The notes beneath the pieces are model-generated. The model was given only the letters and a program-made list of their open reading frames with translations. It ran no database searches and was not told the DNA's origin. Of a DNA stretch of 64,000 bases, positions 1 through 7,422 are shown piece after piece. The DNA comes from Adlercreutzia sp. ZJ176 (GTDB lineage: Bacteria > Actinomycetota > Coriobacteriia > Coriobacteriales > Eggerthellaceae), in NCBI RefSeq assembly GCF_011038975.1, contig NZ_JAAKEC010000003.1, positions 1 to 64,000 on the forward strand. Reading direction: 5' to 3'. Position 1 is the first letter of the stretch; each line of letters starts with the position of its first letter. Made by a program: the position numbers and the translations under genes.

Positions 1-144
1 TTCCCATGATTGCCTCCTGTCTCGCATGGCGAGAAGGCACATGGGACTATGTTATGACATCGGATGTGCCCGCATTCTGCGACACTGACAGACCTAATGC
101 CTGGTGTTTGGCATTAAAGATGACAATTAACCGCTGTCAAACTA

Positions 145-213
145 TATTCGGATTTGCGTCACCAACTTATTCGGATTTGTGGTGGTCATTTATTCGGATT
201 CGTGGTATAGACT
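145..213 (+). repeat. three 23-bp direct repeats (iterons) upstream of the ATPase gene
   Basis: The core TATTCGGATT occurs at 145, 168 and 191, an exact 23-bp period (about two helical turns). The remainder of each unit varies. The array ends 46 bases before the start codon of the downstream ATPase, where a regulator binding site would be expected. No regulator can be named from the sequence. Confidence 0.6.
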
Positions 214-258
214 ACTGGAGATGCATCTTCCCTCCCGCACAAAAGAGGAGGCTTGGCC

Positions 259-1560
259 ATGAAAGCAAGCGGGATCGTCCCCGGTCCTTATCGGCCGCGC
301 ATCGTCGATGCCCAGGTGGATCGCTATCTTCGCCTGTTCGGCGCCGTGGAAGTGTCGGGGACGAAATGGTGCGGCAAGACATGGACGTCGCTCGCACACG
401 CGAGCAGCGTCACCTACGTCGACCGCGGCGCGAACCTGCAGATCACTCAAGCAGACCCCTCCTATGCGCTTGCAGGAGAACAACCACACGTCATTGACGA
501 GTGGCAGCGAGTCCCCGCCATCTGGGACACCGTTCGCCACGCCGTCGACGAACTAGGAGGGAGCAAAGGAGCGTGGATCCTCACCGGATCTTCTACCCCT
601 GAGAGATCCAAGACATCTCACAGCGGCGCAGGCAGGATAGGCCGCGTACGCATGCACCCCATGACGCTGCAGGAGTCGGGCGACTCAACGGGCGCCATAA
701 GCTTGTCGAAGCTGTTCGACGGGGAGTTTACGCCCTGCCAATGCCCCAACGGAATAGAGAATCTGGCGCAACTGATATGCCGCGGCGGATGGCCTGAAGA
801 GCTATCCGCCGATCCAGATGACGCGCAGATCGTCATACGCGAATACCTTGAGGCGATCCACGAGCAGAGCATACCTCATCTCGGCGGCTCAAGCGCCCTC
901 TCGCGGCGAGTCAGCCTCTCCTTGGCGCGCAACCTCTGCCAGTCAGCCACGCAGGCGACGCTCGCCCGCGACGTGTACAACCTCGAGACCGACGCCGTTC
1001 CGTCTGACGTTCAGAAACGTGCCTTGGCTGAGCATATCGGGCTTCTCATCAGGCTCTTCCTCGTAGACGAAGTTCCCGGATGGGTTCCCGCCACACGCTC
1101 TCCCAAGCGCATGCGCGTCAAGCCCAAGCGCTATTTCGCCGACCCCTCGCTTGCCGTAGCGCTGCTGGGATTGTCCGTTCAGTCCCTGCTCCAAGATTGG
1201 CAGACGCTCGGCCTTGCCTTCGAGAACTTGTGCATGCGAGATCTCGACGTATACGCCCGCGCACTGCCTGACACACCGTCCCAGCCGCTTCGCTACTACC
1301 ACGACGATTCCGGCCTCGAGGTCGACGCCATCATCGAGCGCGCTGACGGCCGCTGGGGTGCCTTCGAGATAAAGCTGAGCGAAGACAAGATCGACCAGGC
1401 GAGCTGCACCTTGACGCGCATGAGGAACAAAGTGCTGAAAGACCCGCGTGAGCGCGTGCGCGAGCCCTCCTTCCTCGCTGTCCTTACCGGCATGGGAGAA
1501 GTCGCCTACCGACGCGCTGACGGCATCTACGTGATACCCATTCGCGCCTTGGGAGCCTGA
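259..1560 (+). CDS. ATP-binding protein, AAA/DUF4143 family
   Basis: This 433-residue protein has the layout of the bacterial AAA-type ATPases with a C-terminal DUF4143 domain. A P-loop GTKWCGKT lies at residues 34-41 and an acidic DEW segment near residue 80 may serve as Walker B. The C-terminal third contains a nuclease-like stretch with DAII then EIKLS, as in members related to PD-(D/E)XK folds. The ATG at 259 is chosen because AGAGGAGG ends 7 bases upstream; a TTG six bases earlier is less likely. The gene stands alone, with a 23-bp iteron array just upstream. The family has no settled cellular role, and some members are carried on mobile or defence regions. Confidence 0.8.
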   Translation: MKASGIVPGPYRPRIVDAQVDRYLRLFGAVEVSGTKWCGKTWTSLAHASSVTYVDRGANLQITQADPSYALAGEQPHVIDEWQRVPAIWDTVRHAVDELGGSKGAWILTGSSTPERSKTSHSGAGRIGRVRMHPMTLQESGDSTGAISLSKLFDGEFTPCQCPNGIENLAQLICRGGWPEELSADPDDAQIVIREYLEAIHEQSIPHLGGSSALSRRVSLSLARNLCQSATQATLARDVYNLETDAVPSDVQKRALAEHIGLLIRLFLVDEVPGWVPATRSPKRMRVKPKRYFADPSLAVALLGLSVQSLLQDWQTLGLAFENLCMRDLDVYARALPDTPSQPLRYYHDDSGLEVDAIIERADGRWGAFEIKLSEDKIDQASCTLTRMRNKVLKDPRERVREPSFLAVLTGMGEVAYRRADGIYVIPIRALGA

Positions 1561-2339
1561 GATTGAGCGACTCGGAAATCGGCGCAGGGTGAATTATCGA
1601 ATCAGCCCTTCGCGCAGGGAAAGAAGTCAGCATAGGACACGTAGATGCCGCCAACTCTGGGCAGCTGCGGAAGCAGCAGCACAAGAACAGAAACCGTTAA
1701 GGCAACTGCTGTATATCAGCCACAAAGATTTGACATTCATGCTGATAGATCTTACGATTTTACTAGTACAAGCACCGATATGGAGGTTATTTTCCTCTTG
1801 GATCGGTGCTTTACTTTTGCGAGTCCCCGAACGGTGAGAAGTCACCCTTCCGGAGCTCTCGTAGTTTATCCGCCACCCAGCGGCTGGCACCTGCCGCAGC
1901 TGCGACGCTTCAGCTTTGAGGGCCCGTCGCTTCCCCATGCTACGGGAATTGCACCGCCTAACGTGCGTTCTCTATCAAACCTGACCCTTCGCCGACCAGA
2001 AAGCATCATCACAGCTTAACCGTGTTGACACACCCTTTGAAGGCCATTCAGCTGCTCGAAATCCGAGTCCGGAGCTCCTCACCGTGCCAAGGGGCGCCGC
2101 CACCACGTTTTCCCGGGATCCGCCGGAGCGATACCGAGGAGAGCTGCGGCAAATTCGCCACAAAGACATGCACCCTCACCTTGATCTGATCCTTTACCCT
2201 TTGCTCCTTGCCATTTTGCATGCATCAGCCTCCAGTTGTTATTTCCAACGCAAGCGAATCTGAGCCCGCGCTAAGCGAGCATTCCCAGAATAGGAACATG
2301 CCGCAAAGCGTCCTTGACGGCCGGCGTATAATCGATTGC
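1561..2339. other. gene-free region with first copy of a 119-bp repeat
   Basis: No convincing gene is seen. Open frames here have no ribosome binding site and unlikely composition. The region includes the first copy of a 119-bp direct repeat (1865-1983), after which base composition falls as the accessory island begins. Confidence 0.5.
1865..1983 (+). repeat. 119-bp direct repeat, left copy
   Basis: This segment matches 6346-6464 over the same length with scattered substitutions, starting TTTATC-YGCCACC and ending TCAAACCTG. The two copies, in the same orientation, bracket the AT-rich island that contains a restriction-modification system and a recombinase fragment. They may be relics of attachment sites or a repeat exploited by homologous recombination. 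Confidence 0.7.
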
Positions 2340-2595
2340 ATGACCAAAACCAGAGGACAGATAATCATCGTCCCAGGCTTGAACGTCTGGTCGTACGAAC
2401 TGAAGACCGCCGAGGCCTTAGCCAATGCCGGCTGCACGGTTGAGTTTGTTAAGAAAAGTGAGATCGATCGCGCAAAATAGGCATGTGCTTATAGACGGCG
2501 TCCCATGGGAGACCAAATCACCGACATCGTGTCGAACCGACATGAGCGACTACTGTATGTCAGCCGCTATGGGGGTGTTGCGATCACCAAATAAA
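2340..2595 (+). pseudogene. decayed nuclease-like gene (CdiA C-terminal type, WExKSP motif)
   Basis: The first frame from ATG 2340 reads IIIVPGLNVWSYELKTAEAL and stops at 2480. A second frame from about 2485 continues with VLIDGVPWETKSPT. Together these resemble small proteins in which a glycine-rich start, a helix and a VDGxxWExKSP core form a nuclease-like fold related to CdiA C-terminal domains. The frameshift and stop, and the loss of homology after about 2560, mark it as a relic. The family assignment comes from motif memory only. Confidence 0.5.
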
Positions 2596-2843
2596 CCGTG
2601 TTACACTACGTCCTGTCAAAGCGTTCGAACGGTGCGTACTGTGCCTACCTCAGCGCTTGGTTTTTTGATTCTAGGGTACATGGACACCGAGAACTCCCTT
2701 CCCGCTGCTGAGATCCTGCGCATCATGCCGACCGACGGCGAAGTCGCTAATCCTATCACGCGAATTGAAGTGCACATCGGCAGGTTTTCGCACCGATGTG
2801 CACTTCTCGTGCGCTTACATAGCAGTCCGCCGAGCGCGATCAG
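2596..2843. other. short gene-free stretch with strong hairpin
   Basis: No gene is supported. A short open stretch around 2681-2760 could be a fragment of a regulator but is too short to assign. The stretch ends with a perfect 14-bp inverted repeat. Confidence 0.4.
2767..2806. terminator. perfect 14-bp inverted repeat, possible terminator
   Basis: GAAGTGCACATCGG at 2767-2780 pairs perfectly with 2793-2806 around a 12-base loop. It lies just past the 3' end of the minus-strand membrane protein gene. No U-tract follows on either strand, so it is either a factor-assisted terminator or an RNA-stabilising hairpin. Confidence 0.5.
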
Positions 2844-3425
2844 TCAACGGGATAGTTTCTCCTTGCTTATATGCATTCCGAATCTCTCATAAATACGCGC
2901 CATACGTTTCAAGCACATCATTAGTACTAATATGAGATTACAGCTGATCATAACGACTATGCTGGATATGCAGGACCAAGCCATTCCTAATTCCTCAGCT
3001 CCCGCAATACCTATGCAATCGAATATAATCAAAACAACAGAGATCGTCATACCTTCAAAAATGCACCAAACGACAGAAAAGAAAAGCTCATCAAGGACAT
3101 CAACATCACCGTCATCAAAAATTGACCCTTGAGTGGTGCTGCCTTCCAGTGTCTTACGCTCCATCTTGTCATTTAGTTGGACTCGTGTTTGAAACAGGAA
3201 CACAGTCACCGCCCCCAAAAGCGCCGACACGACGGAGACTCCTGCAATTAGATTCGAAATACCCTGAAAGCTAAAACCTAGCACCGCGGAAGCGATTCCG
3301 ATCAATATGGGCAACCCAACTTGAATTGCTACATCAATAATAGAAACGCATCTCTTCCCGTTTCGCCAAACATACAGCGTGGAAATATAACGAGAAAGAA
3401 CTGTTTTGAGCGACAACTTACTCAT
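2844..3425 (-). CDS. four-helix membrane protein, unknown function
   Basis: The 193-residue product has four predicted membrane segments at about residues 31-53, 57-79, 112-136 and 147-168, in two pairs separated by a charged cytoplasmic loop (about 80-110) rich in Asp and Glu. It is the last gene of the operon with the unknown soluble protein (18-base gap) and the adenine methyltransferase. Its AT-rich codon use differs from the chromosomal backbone. The soluble plus membrane pair beside a restriction-modification system resembles two-gene membrane-acting defence systems, but I recognise no named family. A start at 3425 follows TAGGGT. Confidence 0.65.
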   Translation of the reverse strand: MSKLSLKTVLSRYISTLYVWRNGKRCVSIIDVAIQVGLPILIGIASAVLGFSFQGISNLIAGVSVVSALLGAVTVFLFQTRVQLNDKMERKTLEGSTTQGSIFDDGDVDVLDELFFSVVWCIFEGMTISVVLIIFDCIGIAGAEELGMAWSCISSIVVMISCNLILVLMMCLKRMARIYERFGMHISKEKLSR

Positions 3426-3443
3426 TCTTAAACCCTAGCGATA

Positions 3444-4358
3444 TCAATATCTGCCGGAATAGTCCAAAGCCATTTCTTGACATTTTGCAACAAAATCGGT
3501 ATCCGATAGCTCAGTTCCATCGGGATTATTGATCGGAATATACAGATAAGGCGCTCTGGGATCCTGATCCAATGAAAACGTAGTGGTTTTACCATCCTCT
3601 CCGCGAAGGGTCAATTTACCTTCTATCGAATCAGCATCATCTAAGCTAAAACCGAAGTCTTCAGCAACCTCAATCAATGTGGCCCTTCGTTCATCCTCGT
3701 TCTTTCCAATGAATTGCTCGAGGGTACGCTTCCCCCAGATTGTGAACTTATCAGGCTTTACTACATAACCCAACGTACCGCTGTAGGAACTTGTCCGATC
3801 TGCGGAGTCTGATGATTTTTTCTTTACGTTAATACTTAGCTCAGCCAAGGTCGCAGATCGAAGCCATTCCTCTGCTCCGTAGACTCGATTTGCATGTATC
3901 GTTACCGTAGGAACGCTATGAACAAAATCTTTTCTAAAAAGCGCCAGATAGTTAACTCCAGCACTGACCCTATCGGAATACTCGCTAAAGAAAAAAGCTG
4001 TCTCGCCATTTAGGGGAACATGGCAATACGCACGGGTGACTGTCGATACCGGGTCATCGCGCTGTATTTCATAACGAACGTCTGCGTAATCATTTGGATT
4101 TAAGACCTTGGATTCTTCGCCCCACTTAGCTACTGATAAATGCATTAAGCAACTTTCATCATTGAGTCGGGTATAGTTTTGACGCTCAATCATCGTTTGA
4201 TGGTATTCATCCCGCGTTTCGCAAAAAGTGCACCCGTTAAAAAAACGCTCGAAATGGTCAAGAAGGTTGATGTTCTCTAGATCACTTGGAGCAATTGCCT
4301 CATCGGGATGTCTTTTTCTATTGAATTTTAACGAATGGGCAACTAATGACCTGCTCAT
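3444..4358 (-). CDS. unknown soluble protein of the restriction-modification operon
   Basis: A 304-residue soluble protein with no signal peptide or membrane segment. A CTFC motif lies near residue 44 and the second half is rich in acidic and Lys-Ser stretches. I do not recognise the family. It sits 26 bases after the methyltransferase gene and 18 bases before a four-helix membrane protein gene, so the three are probably one transcript. AAAGG precedes the ATG. Position suggests either an accessory of the restriction-modification system or the sensor or effector of a separate two-gene defence module. Kiwa (KwaA/KwaB) was considered because of the membrane/soluble pairing, but no DUF4868 resemblance was seen. 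Confidence 0.6.
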   Translation of the reverse strand: MSRSLVAHSLKFNRKRHPDEAIAPSDLENINLLDHFERFFNGCTFCETRDEYHQTMIERQNYTRLNDESCLMHLSVAKWGEESKVLNPNDYADVRYEIQRDDPVSTVTRAYCHVPLNGETAFFFSEYSDRVSAGVNYLALFRKDFVHSVPTVTIHANRVYGAEEWLRSATLAELSINVKKKSSDSADRTSSYSGTLGYVVKPDKFTIWGKRTLEQFIGKNEDERRATLIEVAEDFGFSLDDADSIEGKLTLRGEDGKTTTFSLDQDPRAPYLYIPINNPDGTELSDTDFVAKCQEMALDYSGRY

Positions 4359-4384
4359 TTTTCTAGCCTTTCATACAAGCTAGC

Positions 4385-5206
4385 CTAAGCGCTTACCGTC
4401 TCGACCTTCTTTGGTCCACGTTTTCTAAAAGAAGTTCCAGCCTGAAGCAACAGACTACGAGTTCTTTGGATCGAATAATCATATTTTGATGCGAGATCGT
4501 TTATTGAGACTCCGTTCTCATATTCGACACGAAGAGCTTTTCCAATTTTTGCGGATACCTCCTTTGGAATCCTTTCATTTGGATCAATAGGAGGCATAAT
4601 GGGGCCACCTTCATAACCCTTAAAGACACGACCTTGGGGCGTAATCTCCTCATCAGCCTCATTGCCCCAAACCTCCCAATGCGGTTGTGGATATCGCGCA
4701 AATAGTTCTAAATACGGTCCAGGGGAGCAATCCATGATTAGCTTGTATTGTTCATCTGGCTTTCGACTATGCTCGCGCTTTCTTGTTTCGATCATATTGA
4801 CCTGACTCCGACCGGGAGCAAGTGTTCTCATCTTTCCTTTGACACCAAAAAGAAGCAGCTCAGTCACATTGCGAAAATAGAAGCCTACGCCTCTCCCGTC
4901 GGGACCTCCGTCTTTCCGTCTTTTTGCCCAAACGATGTTTGAGACATATTTGAATCCCCAAGCCCTCATGACCTCAAGTCCCTCAGGCAGCAGCGCGTTA
5001 GGCACCCATAAATAAAGATGTGCATTGTCTGCAGCGGCATCGGCAACCGATAACGCTTTTATCTCGTCAAGCGACATCGTTGCATAACGACCTAAACGTT
5101 TGTGTTCTGGCGCAACCTTTCCAGTTCGATTGCTAAAACGCCAGGGCGGATCAGCGAGAATAGTTGAAAAGCCACCTGGAACGTTCGGGAGAGGCTCTAT
5201 GTTCAT
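4385..5206 (-). CDS. MT-A70 family DNA adenine methyltransferase with C-terminal helix-turn-helix
   Basis: The catalytic DPPW motif is at about residues 19-22, the signature of MT-A70 N6-adenine methyltransferases such as M.MunI. The central region has the family segments LYLWVPNALL and ELFARYPQPHWEVWGNE. The last 60 residues read as a separate helix-turn-helix (INDLASKYDYSIQRTRSLL) with a basic tail, which could bind DNA and autoregulate. AAGGAG lies 6 bases before the ATG. It is transcribed divergently from a BglII/BstYI-family endonuclease, so it is the expected cognate modification enzyme, and is followed by two unknown genes. Confidence 0.85.
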   Translation of the reverse strand: MNIEPLPNVPGGFSTILADPPWRFSNRTGKVAPEHKRLGRYATMSLDEIKALSVADAAADNAHLYLWVPNALLPEGLEVMRAWGFKYVSNIVWAKRRKDGGPDGRGVGFYFRNVTELLLFGVKGKMRTLAPGRSQVNMIETRKREHSRKPDEQYKLIMDCSPGPYLELFARYPQPHWEVWGNEADEEITPQGRVFKGYEGGPIMPPIDPNERIPKEVSAKIGKALRVEYENGVSINDLASKYDYSIQRTRSLLLQAGTSFRKRGPKKVETVSA

Positions 5207-5251
5207 TAATTTCTCCTTGCGACAACTGTTTTTTTATATTCTACTCTAATT

Positions 5252-5269
5252 AGATCTATTTTTAGATCT
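5252..5269. promoter_or_regulatory. two AGATCT sites in the divergent R-M promoter region
   Basis: AGATCT occurs at 5252-5257 and 5264-5269, 12 bp apart, in the 80-bp AT-rich gap between the endonuclease and methyltransferase genes. AGATCT is the site of BglII and one of the sites of BstYI (RGATCY), the family to which the endonuclease belongs. Methylation or binding here could couple expression to modification state; that is inference. Confidence 0.55.
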
Positions 5270-5286
5270 ATTTCGGTAAACATATC

Positions 5287-6141
5287 ATGAGCCTGTGCAA
5301 TTATCATATGTGCATGATCGAAACTTACACATACCAAAGAGTTCTTCCGGAAACCATCCTCGAAAAGTATTGTTTCCTAGAGACCGGCTCTGCAACTCAA
5401 ATTGCAAGCGTCGTTGACGAAGATGCCTTTAAGGACGTAATAGACGTTCTTGGGGGTTTTAGTCTAACCGGTCAACTCCTTTTAACTAAAGGAGGGAGTC
5501 GCGGTCCCATTCCCCGTCTTATCGATGGCGCGTTCGAGTCGCGCGGTTGGATTGAGGCTCGTGTTGATCTGTATAAAAGAGCGTTCCTGTTTCCAGGACA
5601 TAATTCTCCCACTGTCAAAGACGATCCCTTGGGTACGAGAGCCAATGAAGTTTTGATTTCGGAGACATATCAACAGGGATATTCAGTTGACAATGTCAAG
5701 GACCGCATAGCGCTGGATGTGGAATGGAATCCAAAAGACGGAAATCTCGATCGTGACTTTTCAGCCTATCGGGCGTGGCATCAAGAAGGATTGATTGATG
5801 CCGCTATTTTGATCACACGAATACAAGACGATACGAAGAAGCTTGCAAAGCAAATCTGGGATGAGTTTGTAGAGCGAAATCCCCAGCTTAAAGGTAAGGC
5901 TCAACCCGTTGAGTACGGAACTACTACTACAGCCAACTTCGAGAAAGCTCGCGAACGAGTGTTGAGGGGCGACCTTGGAACCTGTCCGATCTTAGTAGTT
6001 GGTATTGGCGAACAGACTTGGGATGGTTTACCGTGGGATGGACGCAAGGTTCAGTACTTCAAGGGTGAAGGTTTTTTGGCACTGGTAGATTCATTCGAGG
6101 AAATCCCTCCCGACATAACGTACGAGATAGTGTCAATCTAA
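5287..6141 (+). CDS. type II restriction endonuclease, BglII/BstYI family
   Basis: The 284-residue protein carries the family core: IALDVEWNPKD with Asp/Glu metal ligands, then DRDFSAYRAWHQEG and IDAAILITR, and later VEYGTTTTANF and GTCPILVVGIG. BglII and BstYI cleave A^GATCT and R^GATCY, so a GATC-centred site is expected. Start choice is uncertain: the ATG at 5287 is used, but ATGs at 5308 and 5314 are possible and none has a clear ribosome binding site. It is divergent from the methyltransferase gene. AT-rich composition and island location indicate transfer. Confidence 0.85.
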   Translation: MSLCNYHMCMIETYTYQRVLPETILEKYCFLETGSATQIASVVDEDAFKDVIDVLGGFSLTGQLLLTKGGSRGPIPRLIDGAFESRGWIEARVDLYKRAFLFPGHNSPTVKDDPLGTRANEVLISETYQQGYSVDNVKDRIALDVEWNPKDGNLDRDFSAYRAWHQEGLIDAAILITRIQDDTKKLAKQIWDEFVERNPQLKGKAQPVEYGTTTTANFEKARERVLRGDLGTCPILVVGIGEQTWDGLPWDGRKVQYFKGEGFLALVDSFEEIPPDITYEIVSI

Positions 6142-6145
6142 GTTT

Positions 6146-6343
6146 ATGGAACCCATCATGCAAATGAAACTGTTCCGCAAGGATAACGACTTCGCAGACC
6201 TCAAGTTCCACGAGCTTCGCCATACCCAAGCAACACAACTCCTTGCGAATGGCGTTGACATGAAGACCGTGCAGACCCGCATGGGTCACGCAAATGCTTC
6301 GATCACACTGAATTGGCATGTGCACTCCGTCTCCTCAACCTAG
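6146..6343 (+). pseudogene. 3' fragment of a tyrosine recombinase (integrase)
   Basis: Only the C-terminal 50 or so residues of a phage-type integrase remain: FHELRHTQATQLLANG contains the HxxR box and MGHANASITL the second conserved His region; the catalytic Tyr is not evident because the sequence diverges at the end. It begins five bases after the endonuclease stop with no ribosome binding site. It is the likely relic of the element that delivered the island, and lies right beside the right 119-bp repeat. Confidence 0.8.
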
Positions 6344-6345
6344 AT

Positions 6346-6464
6346 TTTATCTGCCACCCAGTGGCTGGCACCTGCCGCAGCTGCGGCGCTTGAGCTTTGA
6401 GGGCCCGCCGCTTCCCCATGCCACGAGACTTATGCCGTCTGACGTGCGTTCACTGTCAAACCTG
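6346..6464 (+). repeat. 119-bp direct repeat, right copy
   Basis: Second copy of the 119-bp repeat found at 1865-1983, same orientation and length. It begins at the end of the integrase fragment and marks the right edge of the AT-rich island; sequence beyond it is GC-rich and contains dispersed repeats. Confidence 0.7.
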
Positions 6465-6469
6465 CTCGT

Positions 6470-6594
6470 GTCGTCCTGAGCGAGCGAAGCGAGTCGAAGG
6501 ACCTGGGTTCGGGCACGGCACGCTTGCGTGCGCTTTCCTCTCGCGGCCAGATCCTTCGACTCCGCGCCCTTCGGGCGCTCCGCTCAGGATGACA
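6470..6594. repeat. dispersed palindromic element, copy 1
   Basis: The ends GTCCTGAGC and GCTCAGGATGAC are inverted, and inner arms GTCGAAGGACCTGG and CCAGATCCTTCGAC pair as well, so the whole unit can fold into a long hairpin. Closely related units occur at 23385-23511 and 30445-30572, always in intergenic DNA. The type matches REP/MITE-like repeats of Coriobacteria-type genomes; no transposase is linked to it. Confidence 0.8.
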
Positions 6595-6745
6595 TGGGAG
6601 GACAGCATGGCGGGCACTCCGGTTGGGATGGCATGGAGGGAACAACTTGCTGCCGAAATGGCACAAGAAAACTAGCTGGTTCTCAAAGCAGCGCAGGAAG
6701 AGTAGTCGACTGCACAGGATGGCGTAATTCGTGCGAGGTCATGCG

Positions 6746-6822
6746 TGCGTGTCCGCGTCATGATGCGCGGGAGCGGCAAACCCCGTGGCGTTAAAAGCAA
6801 GCGCATCAGCGCTTTACACTTT
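6746..6822 (-). terminator. repeat module with terminator hairpin after vsr
   Basis: This segment matches 23549-23632 over about 75 bp. Read on the minus strand both copies give AAGCGC-N4-GCGCTT then GCTTTTAA, and both sit immediately after the stop codon of a minus-strand gene (vsr here, ackA at the other site). A shared, mobile terminator cassette is the simplest reading. Confidence 0.55.
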
Positions 6823-6834
6823 TCCTCGGGCGCC

Positions 6835-7413
6835 TCACACTCTCGCAGGAAGACGGTCGGCGTGGGGCGGGTCGGTTTCGCGGCGGACGGCTTCGTGGAG
6901 CTTGCGGCGAGTGGCTTCGAGCTGGTCCTTCTTGAGCTCGTGCTCCCAGACATAGACCACCTTCCAGCCGGCCTCCTCGAGGGCGTGACGCGTGCGCGCG
7001 TCACGCTCGACGTTGCGGTCGAACTTGGCCTGCCAGTACGCCACGTTGCTCTTGGGCTGCGGCAGGTCGCACACCGGGCAGCGATGCCAGAAACACCCCA
7101 TGACGAAGATCGCGATCTTGCGGCCGGGGTACGCGATGTCGGGGTGTCCCGGCGCCTTCTTCCAGTCGAGTCGGTAGCCGGGATAGCCCAGCTCGCGCAG
7201 CATTGCGCGCACCTTGAGCTCGGGTGTGGTGTCGCGGCGCTTGTTGCCCTGCATGCACTTGCGCACCGCCGCGCTCGTGGCAGCGGGCGCCTGGCGCAAG
7301 ACGTCATCGGCTGCGCTCGTAGCAGCGGGCGCCTGGCGCAGGACGTCATCGGCCGCGCTCGCCGCCGCAGGCGGCTGCGCGAGCGCGCCCTCTTCTACCT
7401 CGGGTTTTCGCAC
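6835..7413 (-). CDS. vsr: very short patch repair endonuclease (Vsr)
   Basis: The C-terminal 140 residues match Vsr: TTPELKVRAMLRELG, then KAPGHPDIAYPGRKIAIFVMG with the catalytic Asp, and the zinc-site stretch CFWHRCPVC. Vsr nicks T:G mismatches arising from deamination of 5-methylcytosine. The first 50 residues are not family-like: they hold near-identical repeats of AADDVLRQAPAATS encoded by a roughly 42-bp tandem repeat at about 7275-7370. GTG 7413 is preceded by AGGAAC and lies 9 bases after coaBC, making this the last gene of the ileS-lspA-rluD-hemH-coaBC operon. No C5 cytosine methyltransferase, the usual partner, is present in the window. Confidence 0.88.
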   Translation of the reverse strand: MRKPEVEEGALAQPPAAASAADDVLRQAPAATSAADDVLRQAPAATSAAVRKCMQGNKRRDTTPELKVRAMLRELGYPGYRLDWKKAPGHPDIAYPGRKIAIFVMGCFWHRCPVCDLPQPKSNVAYWQAKFDRNVERDARTRHALEEAGWKVVYVWEHELKKDQLEATRRKLHEAVRRETDPPHADRLPARV

Positions 7414-7422
7414 GCTGCGTTC

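Noticed and set aside
2844-4358. Kiwa (KwaA/KwaB) defence system
   Set aside because: The membrane/soluble pairing is similar, but the soluble protein shows no recognisable DUF4868 features.
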